Positions 1 to 8,292 of a DNA stretch of 49,443 bases are shown here, piece by piece (the stretch's first letter is position 1; each line of letters begins with the position of its first letter). The notes beneath the pieces were generated by a model, which did no database searches, was not told the DNA's origin, and worked only from the letters and a program-made list of their open reading frames with translations. The stretch lies in NCBI GenBank assembly GCA_018969905.1, contig JAGWXK010000006.1, positions 1-49,443 on the forward strand, given 5' to 3'. This stretch comes from Bdellovibrionales bacterium. GTDB taxonomy: Bacteria > Bdellovibrionota > UBA1018 > CAIMNF01. A program made the translations under genes and the position numbers.

Positions 1-8
1 AAATTGTC

Positions 9-42
9 GAACCCTCGGCATGCTTCGCATGCGCGATGGTTC
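9..42 (-). repeat. Hairpin 3' of tRNA-Asp terminator; possible edge of a structured repeat related to the one after tmRNA
   Basis: Reverse strand GAACCATCGCGCATGC-GAA-GCATGCCGAGGGTTC folds into a near-complete hairpin; GCCGAGGGTTCGA (13 nt) duplicates the tRNA-Asp T-arm region (TCGAACCCTCGGC at 7-19 and about 123-135 on +). Confidence 0.45.
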
Positions 43-65
43 TCGTCCCATCATCCCCGAAAACT

Positions 66-103
66 AAAAAGGCCCGCCGACCAAACGGTCAGCGAGCCTT
101 TTT
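66..103 (-). terminator. Rho-independent terminator of tRNA-Asp
   Basis: AAAAAGGCTCGCTGACC-GTTT-GGTCGGCGGGCCTTTTT hairpin directly 3' of the tRNA. Confidence 0.8.
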
Positions 104-107
104 AATG

Positions 108-184
108 GCGGGAGTGAAGGGACTCGAACCCTCGGCCTTCGCCGTGACAGGGCGACGTTGTAACCAACTCAACTACACCCCCGC
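108..184 (-). tRNA. tRNA-Asp (anticodon GTC)
   Basis: Reverse complement GCGGGGGTGTAGTTGAGTTGGTTACAACGTCGCCCTGTCACGGCGAAGGCCGAGGGTTCGAGTCCCTTCACTCCCGC; cloverleaf arms, T-loop GGTTCGAGTCC, anticodon loop CTGTCAC. Confidence 0.93.
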
Positions 185-239
185 TATATGAGATGTAGAG
201 GGGAGGGTATCGAAACCCTGCGGTTTTGTAAAGAAGGTT

Positions 240-1049
240 TTACTTGAGCCCGAATCCGCACTTTTTCAACAAAAGTACGTTGAATTCTTCATCCGTCGGG
301 AACAAAAAGTTCACATCAGAATTTGGATTTTGGTCAAACAGGAGCGATGAGGGGATTTTGCAGGTTTTTTTGCCTTGGGTGACCACCGCTGTGGTTCCAA
401 GTCTCGGGTCGCCTCCGCGACGGTTCACTCGAATCAGGGTTCCGGATCCTGTGTATTCAAGCGTGGCAAACTTGCGTTTGAAGCGATCCGGATTCTGATC
501 CAAAGGTGCGATCTCGCGGAAAACCCCACGCAGAATCTCTTTGGTTTTTGCATCAAACGCCATCTCTTCCCCGTTTTGGAGCGTGACCTTGAGTTCCTCG
601 CCCTTCGCTCCGTTTTCGATCAATTCAATTGCAGGAATGTTGTGGCGTGGAAACAGGTAAAGATAGCTCTCCATGCGATTGGAGAGGAACTCATCCGGAG
701 TGTCTGTGACCGAAAAATAAATGTCCTGCCGCGCCCGGCTCTGAAAGCGGAATTGATATTCCCGATCAGGCCCCGATCCGATCTCGGTTGCGGGCACCGG
801 GATGATCCGGTTTGGGCCGATATTGTTGAAACTGAACCCTAGAATGTGGCCCGTGGTTTCGGATTCCGTGATAATGAAATCGCCAAAGGGGCTTGAGCGC
901 ATGACCTGGTCCCCGGCCACCACCGGGGATACGCGATCTGTGATCGGGGGGAGAACTCTGGAAAGGTCCGCAATTGTCTGGCCGAAGGAAGCTTTCGGGG
1001 CCAGGGGGATCAGGAGGATTCCTAAAAGGGTGAGGGAGAGAGGGTTCAT
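240..1049 (-). CDS. Hypothetical secreted protein
   Basis: 269-aa ORF with signal-peptide-like N-terminus (MNPLSLTLLGILLIPLAPKASFGQ). Confidence 0.75.
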   Translation of the reverse strand: MNPLSLTLLGILLIPLAPKASFGQTIADLSRVLPPITDRVSPVVAGDQVMRSSPFGDFIITESETTGHILGFSFNNIGPNRIIPVPATEIGSGPDREYQFRFQSRARQDIYFSVTDTPDEFLSNRMESYLYLFPRHNIPAIELIENGAKGEELKVTLQNGEEMAFDAKTKEILRGVFREIAPLDQNPDRFKRKFATLEYTGSGTLIRVNRRGGDPRLGTTAVVTQGKKTCKIPSSLLFDQNPNSDVNFLFPTDEEFNVLLLKKCGFGLK

Positions 1050-1158
1050 GGTGGGGCTCCTTTTCTAAACGAGATTGGTTTAATCGGAGCAGGTGTTTTT
1101 ATCAAGGATTTATTTAAAAAAGTTGCGAAGGCTCTGCCCTCGTCGCTAGACTCCCGAA

Positions 1159-2385
1159 ATGCTTAGGAAAGTGAAACTCACGACCTGGATCTTTGTCGCC
1201 CTGATTGCGGGCCTGATGCTTGGGCATTTTGCCCCCGAGTTCGCGCACTCGCTGAAATCCCTACGCACCCTCTTTTTGAATGGAGTGAAGTGCATCATTG
1301 CGCCGCTGATTTTTGCCTCGATCGTTCTTGGGATCAATTCGGCGGGGTCGGTGAAGGGGCTTGGGCGGACCGGAGTGCGTGCAATCCTCTATTTCGAGCT
1401 TGCGACCACGCTTGCGCTTGTGGTGGGTCTTTTCATGGTCAATTGGTTAAGGCCTGGAGATGGGATCTCTCTTAGCGTTCAGGTGTCGGATCTGGTGAAC
1501 AAGGCGCAGGAAACCAAGCTTTCGTTTTCTGGGTTTTTCGAGCATCTGCTTCCCACGAATTTTGCCGAAGCCGTGGTGAAGGGGGATGTTCTTCAGATTG
1601 TGATTTTCTCGACGATCTTCGGGGTGGCAACTTTGCTTGCAGGCGAGAAAGGTAAGCCAATGGTGACTTTCGCGGAATCGATGAATGAAGTCATGTTCAA
1701 ATTTACCGGCATCATCATGGGGCTTGCGCCGATCGGAGTCGGAGCTGCGGCAGCAACCGGAGTTGCCGAGCATGGAATTGGAGTGGTGATTCCGCTCTTG
1801 AAACTTGTGGGAACGCTCTATCTTGCGCTCCTCATTTTTGTGATTCTGGTGCTGGTGCCTGCCATGATCTATGCGCGCGTGAACATGATGAGTTTCTTGC
1901 GTGAAATCAGGCCCGCTCTATTGCTTGCGTTTGCCACAACCTCAAGTGAGAGCGCGTTTCCCCATGCGCTTGAGTCTCTTGAAAAGATGGGAGTAAAAAA
2001 ACGAATTTCCAGTTTTGTGCTGCCGCTTGGGTATTCCTTCAATCTCGACGGATCAACCCTCTATCTCGCATTGGCTTCCGTTTTTGTTGCCCAAGCAGCC
2101 GGGATCGAGCTTTCGCTTTGGACTCAAGTGACCATGATGCTGACCCTGATGCTGACCACAAAGGGAGTTGCAGCCGTTCCTCGTGCAAGCCTTGTGGTGC
2201 TCTCAGGTACGCTTACGGCTTTTGGTTTGCCGCTTGAGGGAATCACCCTCATTCTGGGTGTGGATGAGTTCATGGACATGGCTCGCACCACGGTGAACCT
2301 TCTTGGAAACTGTGTCGCGACCTTGGTGGTATCGCGCTGGGAGGGCGAGGCGCTTTCTCCTGAATTCAGCAGTGTTGAGCCCTGA
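1159..2385 (+). CDS. Dicarboxylate/amino acid:cation symporter (DAACS family)
   Basis: 408 aa; multi-TM, motifs such as ATTSSESAFPHALESLEKMG, FNLDGSTLYLA and VDEFMDMARTTVNLLGN typical of GltP/DctA. Confidence 0.93.
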   Translation: MLRKVKLTTWIFVALIAGLMLGHFAPEFAHSLKSLRTLFLNGVKCIIAPLIFASIVLGINSAGSVKGLGRTGVRAILYFELATTLALVVGLFMVNWLRPGDGISLSVQVSDLVNKAQETKLSFSGFFEHLLPTNFAEAVVKGDVLQIVIFSTIFGVATLLAGEKGKPMVTFAESMNEVMFKFTGIIMGLAPIGVGAAAATGVAEHGIGVVIPLLKLVGTLYLALLIFVILVLVPAMIYARVNMMSFLREIRPALLLAFATTSSESAFPHALESLEKMGVKKRISSFVLPLGYSFNLDGSTLYLALASVFVAQAAGIELSLWTQVTMMLTLMLTTKGVAAVPRASLVVLSGTLTAFGLPLEGITLILGVDEFMDMARTTVNLLGNCVATLVVSRWEGEALSPEFSSVEP

Positions 2386-2421
2386 TGGTTTTAGAAAAGC
2401 CGGGATGGAGCTAAGGCTCGC

Positions 2422-2889
2422 TTACGCGGGCTTCGGCGCATGAATCAGAGTTTTGAGATCCATCCGGAACAGCACTTCCATTTTATTCGGGAAAATGTGC
2501 TTCTGAATGATGCCCTCGCCAAAGGTCGGATGCGAGATCCGATCGCCCACCAGAAAATGCTCGTTTGCAGCATATTGGCGGATGGCCTTGGTATTGGAAT
2601 TCAGTTGCTTCATCCATTCAAGCTCCACGGGTACTGTTTTTTCGGCCTTCGACTCGCGGGGAGCGCGGGTGGTAGTCCCGGGTGAGCCACGGGATGCGGC
2701 AATGGCGCCCGGCTCTTTTACGCCTTTTTTGGGCTTGTAGTTGTGTTCGCTTTTGCAAGTTCTGCAAATCACACGAGCGGGCATGCCCCCCATCATGGAC
2801 ATGATGGTGTGGCCTAGGTCCATTTTGCAGCGGGTGCAGAAACAGACGAGTTCTTTTCCAACGGTGAGAGCGGTGCCGGGGGTGTTCAT
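2422..2889 (-). CDS. Zinc-ribbon protein with C-terminal UvrD/PcrA-CTD-like (Tudor-like) motif
   Basis: CFCTRC...CRTC cysteine pairs; C-terminal LVGDRISHPTFGEGIIQKHIFPNKMEVLFRMDLKTLIHAP resembles VGxRVxHPKFGEGxV of the UvrD/PcrA C-terminal domain. Confidence 0.7.
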   Translation of the reverse strand: MNTPGTALTVGKELVCFCTRCKMDLGHTIMSMMGGMPARVICRTCKSEHNYKPKKGVKEPGAIAASRGSPGTTTRAPRESKAEKTVPVELEWMKQLNSNTKAIRQYAANEHFLVGDRISHPTFGEGIIQKHIFPNKMEVLFRMDLKTLIHAPKPA

Positions 2890-2929
2890 ACGCTGTCAGA
2901 TAAGATAGCCTAAAAGCACAAAACTGAGT

Positions 2930-4642
2930 ATGGAAAAAAGGTCCGATAAGAAAACCGCATTGCTCGATCAGGCAAAGGCTTTGGCCACATCTCCCGGCGT
3001 GTACCTGATGAAAAACCCGGACGGTCAGATCCTCTATGTGGGAAAGGCCAAGAGCCTTCGTGCACGCGTAAGCTCCTATTTTCAGCCCATTGTGCATGAG
3101 CATCCTCGTACCGAGCTCATGCTTTCCGAGGTCATTGCATTTGAGGTGATTCACACCGAGACCGAAAACGAGGCGCTGGTGCTGGAGTGCACGCTGATCA
3201 AGCGCTACAAGCCGCGCTTTAACATCAGGCTTAAAGACGACAAACATTATCCCTATCTATCCGTTTCATTGAGTGAGGAGTTTCCGCGAATCGAGTGGAC
3301 GAGAAAGGTAAATCGCGAGGATGCGCGTTATTTTGGTCCTTTTCCTTCCAGTTTTGCGGCCCGCATCGTGATGAGACTTTTGACTGAAGCCTTTCAACTT
3401 CGGGATTGTGATTCAAATACCTTTGCCCACAGGTCGCGTGCCTGCATTCTGCACCAGATGGGGAAGTGTTCCGCGCCTTGTGTTGCGAAAGTCACCCGTG
3501 AGGAGTATCGCGAACAGCTGGCGCGCGCGATCGGAGTGATGGAGGGAAAGAGCAAGAGTTTCATCAAAGACCTGAAGAAAGAAATGAAACTTGCCGCAGA
3601 AGAGGAGCGCTATGAGGATGCGGCCCGGATTCGCGATCAGATTCAAGCGGTGCAAATCGTATCCCAGACCCAGTCGGTGGTGGATGCCGACCAACGCCTT
3701 GACCTTGATGTGTTTTCGATTGCGGAAAAAGAGGGAATTGCCCACGGAGTGGTGCTGCAAGTTCGGGGCGGAAAGCTTTTGTCGGTGAAGCACTATGATG
3801 TGCTGAATTTTGATGGGACGCTCTCGAAGGGCGATATCCTGCATGATTTCCTGACCCAGCACGTGCTGTTGATGGAAGAGGGGAATGAACTTGTTCATGC
3901 CAAGGCGTTTTTGATGAGAGAGTTACCGCTTGATCATGAGTTTTTGGAAGGGGCGCTCAAGATCACGATTGAAACCCCGAAGTCGGCCGCACAAAAGCAG
4001 CTGGTCTCGGTTGCTGAGACGAACGCACGGTTTGCGGTCGAGAATGCCAAGCGCGAGAACGCGGGACACGGGATTCAGGCGCTGGAGGAGATTCGCGAGA
4101 AGCTCGGGCTTGAGCGGGTACCCCGCCGGATTGAATGTTATGACATTTCAAACACGCAAGGAGAGGACTCGGTGGCATCGCGCGTGGTGTTCATGGATGG
4201 CGCGCCCGAGAAAACGCTTTATCGGCGCTACAAGATCAAGACCGTGCGGGGAGCGGATGATTTCGCCTCAATGCGGGAGATCTTCGAGCGCAGGTTTTCC
4301 AAAATGGACATGGGGCCCGGAAACGAGAAGCCCGATCTTGTGGTGGTGGACGGGGGCAAGGGTCAGCTTGCGCAGGCGCGGGCGATTTTTGAAGATCTCG
4401 GGATTCAGGGAGTGGATTTGGTGGGGCTTGCAAAAGCTCGCACGGAATCGAATTTTCAATCAAAGGAAGTTGAGAGCTCGATGGAGCGGATTTTCATTCC
4501 GAACCGGGTAAACCCGATTCCTCTTTATCCACACACCAGAGCTTATAAATTACTGACCCATATACGGGATGAAGCCCATCGCTTTGCGATTACCTTTCAT
4601 CGCAAGCTACGGGACAAACGGAGCCTTCAGTCACGAGAGTGA
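2930..4642 (+). CDS. uvrC: Excinuclease ABC subunit C (appears to lack the C-terminal HhH region)
   Basis: GIY-YIG N-terminus (SPGVYLMKNPDGQILYVGKAKSLRARVSSYF), UVR motif, RNaseH-like VVDGGKGQLAQA; ends at AITFHRKLRDKRSLQSRE. Confidence 0.95.
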   Translation: MEKRSDKKTALLDQAKALATSPGVYLMKNPDGQILYVGKAKSLRARVSSYFQPIVHEHPRTELMLSEVIAFEVIHTETENEALVLECTLIKRYKPRFNIRLKDDKHYPYLSVSLSEEFPRIEWTRKVNREDARYFGPFPSSFAARIVMRLLTEAFQLRDCDSNTFAHRSRACILHQMGKCSAPCVAKVTREEYREQLARAIGVMEGKSKSFIKDLKKEMKLAAEEERYEDAARIRDQIQAVQIVSQTQSVVDADQRLDLDVFSIAEKEGIAHGVVLQVRGGKLLSVKHYDVLNFDGTLSKGDILHDFLTQHVLLMEEGNELVHAKAFLMRELPLDHEFLEGALKITIETPKSAAQKQLVSVAETNARFAVENAKRENAGHGIQALEEIREKLGLERVPRRIECYDISNTQGEDSVASRVVFMDGAPEKTLYRRYKIKTVRGADDFASMREIFERRFSKMDMGPGNEKPDLVVVDGGKGQLAQARAIFEDLGIQGVDLVGLAKARTESNFQSKEVESSMERIFIPNRVNPIPLYPHTRAYKLLTHIRDEAHRFAITFHRKLRDKRSLQSRE

Positions 4643-4808
4643 TCGTGATTTAGGCTAAAAGAATACGGCCTTGGCCGGCCAGCAGTTGCTGGATCAATCG
4701 CTTCAATTGTCGCATACGCCGAACGTATCAAGGATTAACCGATCAGACAAGGTGGATTTTTCCAACTGGCATCGTTCACTGTTGATGCATGATAAAGACA
4801 AAGCGGCA

Positions 4809-4915
4809 CACCTTTTTAAAAACAGGAGCTTACTCCTCGAACATCCTGTTCTTTTCGCTTCCGCCCATCATGGGCTCGCTCAGAAAGTCGTAACCTCCTG
4901 TTTTCAAAAAGGTGT
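4809..4915. repeat. Inverted-repeat element with 21-nt arms around a REP-like core
   Basis: ACACCTTTTTAAAAACAGGAG (4809-4829) versus CTCCTGTTTTCAAAAAGGTGT (4895-4915), 20/21 complementary; loop contains CATCCTGTTCTTTTCGCTTCCGCCCATCATGGGC. Confidence 0.7.
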
Positions 4916-4961
4916 TTGAGCTTCCTCGAGCCAATCATCCACAGGGATCGATGCCAGTCAA

Positions 4962-6122
4962 TTAGGAAAGCGCCTGGGTCAGGTCTGCGATGAGATCCTT
5001 CACGTCTTCGATGCCGACGCTGATCCGAATCAGGGAGTCCGAGATTCCAAGAGCTTTGCGGTTTTCTACCGGTACCGAGGCATGGGTCATGATCGCAGGA
5101 TGCTCGATCAGGGACTCGACCCCGCCAAGACTCTCAGCGAGTGTGAAGAGCTTGGTTTTTTCAAGAACCCGGGTGGCTTCACTGAGCCCGCCCTTCACTT
5201 CAAACGAGATCATCCCGCCAAACCCATGCATCTGGGCGCGGGCAAGCTCATGCTGGGGATGAGAGGGGAGGCCCGGGTAGAGGACCTTTGTGACCTTGGG
5301 GTGGGCTTCCAAAAATTTCGCGATCTCAAAAGCGTTCCGCTCGTGTTCCTTCATTCGGACGTGTAGGGTCTTAAGCCCCCGCATCACCAAAAAGCAATCC
5401 TGCGGGCCGGGTACCGCGCCGACCGAATTTTGCAGGAATTTTACCGATTGGTACAGATCATCGCGGCTTGTGATGAAGACGCCACCGACCACATCGCTGT
5501 GACCGTTCATGTATTTCGTGACCGAGTGAATGACGGCATCGGCACCCAGATCAAGAGGTCGCTGAAAATACGGGCTCATGAAGGTGTTGTCGACGATGCT
5601 GAGTACGTCCTTCTCGCGCGCGAGAGTCGCAAGAGCCTTGATGTCGAAGATTTTCAGCATCGGGTTTGTGGGGCTTTCAATCCAGAGCATGCGAGTGTTT
5701 GGACGGAAGGCCGCCTTTACTTTTGAGAGATCGGTCAGATCCATGAAAGTGAAATCAAGACCGAAACGGCGAAGAACCTTGTCGAACAATCGGAAAGTTC
5801 CACCGTACACATCATCACTGCAGATTACATGATCGCCCGATTTCAGCGTGTGAAGGAGGGTGTCGATCGTGGCGAGGCCCGATGAAAAAGCGAGTGCGTA
5901 CTTTCCGTTTTCAAGGCTTGCCACACAAGCCTCATACGCCGTTCGGGTTGGATTGCCGGTGCGGGCGTACTCGTAGCCCGTGTGTTTGCCAGGAGAGCTT
6001 TGGGCAAAGGTGCTCGTCTGATAGATCGGTACCATCACGGCACCGGTCCTAGGATCGGGCTCCTGACCCGCATGAATGGCTTTGGTTCCAAATCCTGAAG
6101 TAGAAATCTTGATCTCGCTCAT
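4962..6122 (-). CDS. Trans-sulfuration PLP-dependent enzyme (cystathionine gamma-synthase / gamma-lyase family)
   Basis: 386 aa; GFGTKAIHAGQEPDPRTGAVMVPIYQTSTFAQ, YARTGNPTR, HSVTKYMNGHSDVVGG (PLP lysine). Confidence 0.93.
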   Translation of the reverse strand: MSEIKISTSGFGTKAIHAGQEPDPRTGAVMVPIYQTSTFAQSSPGKHTGYEYARTGNPTRTAYEACVASLENGKYALAFSSGLATIDTLLHTLKSGDHVICSDDVYGGTFRLFDKVLRRFGLDFTFMDLTDLSKVKAAFRPNTRMLWIESPTNPMLKIFDIKALATLAREKDVLSIVDNTFMSPYFQRPLDLGADAVIHSVTKYMNGHSDVVGGVFITSRDDLYQSVKFLQNSVGAVPGPQDCFLVMRGLKTLHVRMKEHERNAFEIAKFLEAHPKVTKVLYPGLPSHPQHELARAQMHGFGGMISFEVKGGLSEATRVLEKTKLFTLAESLGGVESLIEHPAIMTHASVPVENRKALGISDSLIRISVGIEDVKDLIADLTQALS

Positions 6123-7390
6123 GGGGCGAGAGTTTGCCTGATCTCGCGGGCCGCAGCAAGAGCAGAAAGTCGGCCAATGACTCCGTAGACTGCCTCCAAG
6201 AGGGGCAGTTCATCGAATTCCTTGGTTTTAATGCAATCACTCAAGTCCTTAAAACACAGCTTTTTGAAAAACATGCCCTGGCTGTTCAGGTTGTCCATTT
6301 CATCCCGCTCTTTATTGGCCCGGATGAATCCCCCGATCAAATGCCCGTTCATCAGGTAAATCACGGGCTCGGAGGTGGATCCTTCCGTCACCATCTGGGT
6401 CGGAATCCCTTCCTGCACCAGGACCTGTTCGATCTGGGTTTTTCCTTTACCCATGCTCATTTTATTCTTGGTCCTGCGATTCATTGAAATCAGTTCATCC
6501 ACCGAGTGAATCACCATGATTCCCATCCCGTAGGTGCCTGAATCATTCTTGATGAAAAGCGCGGGCTTTCGATCGATCGAATGGAGCTGGTACTGATCCT
6601 CGATGCTTTTCAGCATTCTCCCTGCGGTCTCTGCTACCCGGTCCACTCCGAGCCCGTCGTTGAAATTCACAGGTCCAACGGCCTCGCTTTCTATCGAGAT
6701 GAGCCAAGGGTCAATGCCAACGAGTGCCGCAAACTCTGTTGCAAGCTCATTGTAGAATTTGAAGTGTGTGCTTTTCCTGCGGCTATGCCAACCCATGCGA
6801 TGCGAGGGGAGTACGGGTTGGGAAATCTCATCCAGCATCTTCGGATAGCCTGCGGAATAATCGTGATTCAAAATCAGCCAGTCAGGAGTGAATCCGCCCG
6901 GGGTGCGTAGCTTTCCGTTTTCCACCCGGGCCGGATGTTGCACGATGCTCTTTTCGCTTGCAGTGGTCAGCGTGAGTTTTTCGGGAATCCCGTCGATTCG
7001 GATGATTTCGACTTCGAATCCCGCTTCTTCGATGATGGAGCGAAGTTGATGGAGATTTTCGAGGTAGAATTTATTTTCAGTGTGGTTTTCCGGAATGACT
7101 CCAATTCTCGAGGGTGGAGCTGATTGACCCGCGATCTTCGCGATTTGGTCTTTAAAGATTCCAACTGCTTGCTCGAGATCGATTTCGCAGATGTTGTTGA
7201 AACCCGCCGGATACAGGTTGCAATCCACAGGCGCGACCTTTTCGCCCGAGTCGCGGATGTCAACGGAGCAGTAGAAGGGAGCCGGAAACTCGGAGAATTT
7301 TTTAAAAAACCAGGCATCAATCTTATCGTGATGATCGACGATGACCTTTGCGAGAACGCTTTTTGGGTTTCGGGGGCTGATAGGGGGCAT
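6119..7390 (-). CDS. gshA: Glutamate-cysteine ligase, ATP-grasp-like type (TIGR02049-like)
   Basis: 423 aa; FYCSVDIRDSGEKVAPVDCNLYPAGFNNICE, FIKNDSGTYGMGIMVIHS, PVIYLMNGHLIGGFIRAN; 4-nt overlap with the downstream PLP enzyme gene. Confidence 0.85.
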   Translation of the reverse strand: MPPISPRNPKSVLAKVIVDHHDKIDAWFFKKFSEFPAPFYCSVDIRDSGEKVAPVDCNLYPAGFNNICEIDLEQAVGIFKDQIAKIAGQSAPPSRIGVIPENHTENKFYLENLHQLRSIIEEAGFEVEIIRIDGIPEKLTLTTASEKSIVQHPARVENGKLRTPGGFTPDWLILNHDYSAGYPKMLDEISQPVLPSHRMGWHSRRKSTHFKFYNELATEFAALVGIDPWLISIESEAVGPVNFNDGLGVDRVAETAGRMLKSIEDQYQLHSIDRKPALFIKNDSGTYGMGIMVIHSVDELISMNRRTKNKMSMGKGKTQIEQVLVQEGIPTQMVTEGSTSEPVIYLMNGHLIGGFIRANKERDEMDNLNSQGMFFKKLCFKDLSDCIKTKEFDELPLLEAVYGVIGRLSALAAAREIRQTLAP

Positions 7391-8273
7391 AGCACTTCAC
7401 CAGGTCTTCCTGGAGTCCTTTTGCAAAGTCGAAAGTCGCCTTCAGATCCTTGCCGATTTTTTCTTTCAGGTAGGAGTCGATCTTGAGCTTTTGGAGTTCA
7501 TGATCAAAAAACGTGAACGACTCGCACCAGTCTTGAATGATAGTGGGGTTCAAAACGGTTTGGGCAAGGGGGAGGGCGGATTTAAAACAAAGATTCTTTT
7601 TGGAGAAGTACTCCAGGGTTTCCTCTTCGGTCACCGATTTGTCTTTCAGGAGGTGGCTGGTGATGCACTGGCGGGTGATCAGGCTCATTTTGAAGCCCGG
7701 GATCATTTTCTGAAAGGATTCAATGGGTTCCTGCTCCAAGTATTCACGCAAAAGGTCCAGCTCCGCAGTCGCTCCCTCGTATTGCTTCTCTTCCAAAAGA
7801 GTCTGAAAGCGAACGGAATAGGCGAGAGCCTTTTGCTTTGAGTCAGGCTCGTGATCAAGCAATTCCGTAGCAAGGGTTCGAGCATTCAAGTATTGCTTGA
7901 GCCCCAGAGCCGCTTCCGCCATGAATGCCCGCGCTTGGTTTACGACCTTGGGATCTGGGCGGCGTAACACCAGTTCTTGCCCGTATTTTAAGACTTCAGA
8001 GAATTGCTGGTCCGAAACAAGAGCAGTGAGGAGGTTCAGATAGGAGGCCTCTGTTTTAGGAAGGCTCGGGTAGCGATCGACTCTTCGTTTCAGGTCACGG
8101 GCAGCTTGTTTGAAATCCTTTTTTGCCAAGGACTCGGATCCTTGCTGGTCCAGGAATCGAGCCTCTTCACTCGATCTCGGTCCAGGATTCGGAATCTCTT
8201 CTTGCGCCGAAACAGGCATGCCAAGTGCCAGAAAAAGCGGGAGCAAGAAAACCGGTGAGATTTTTAGGCCCAT
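7323..8273 (-). CDS. Hypothetical secreted protein, helical/TPR-like
   Basis: 316 aa with signal peptide MGLKISPVFLLPLFLALGMPVSAQ; helical repeats; 3' end overlaps the gshA start. Confidence 0.7.
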   Translation of the reverse strand: MGLKISPVFLLPLFLALGMPVSAQEEIPNPGPRSSEEARFLDQQGSESLAKKDFKQAARDLKRRVDRYPSLPKTEASYLNLLTALVSDQQFSEVLKYGQELVLRRPDPKVVNQARAFMAEAALGLKQYLNARTLATELLDHEPDSKQKALAYSVRFQTLLEEKQYEGATAELDLLREYLEQEPIESFQKMIPGFKMSLITRQCITSHLLKDKSVTEEETLEYFSKKNLCFKSALPLAQTVLNPTIIQDWCESFTFFDHELQKLKIDSYLKEKIGKDLKATFDFAKGLQEDLVKCYAPYQPPKPKKRSRKGHRRSSR

Positions 8274-8292
8274 AGATTACCTTCAGCCTATC

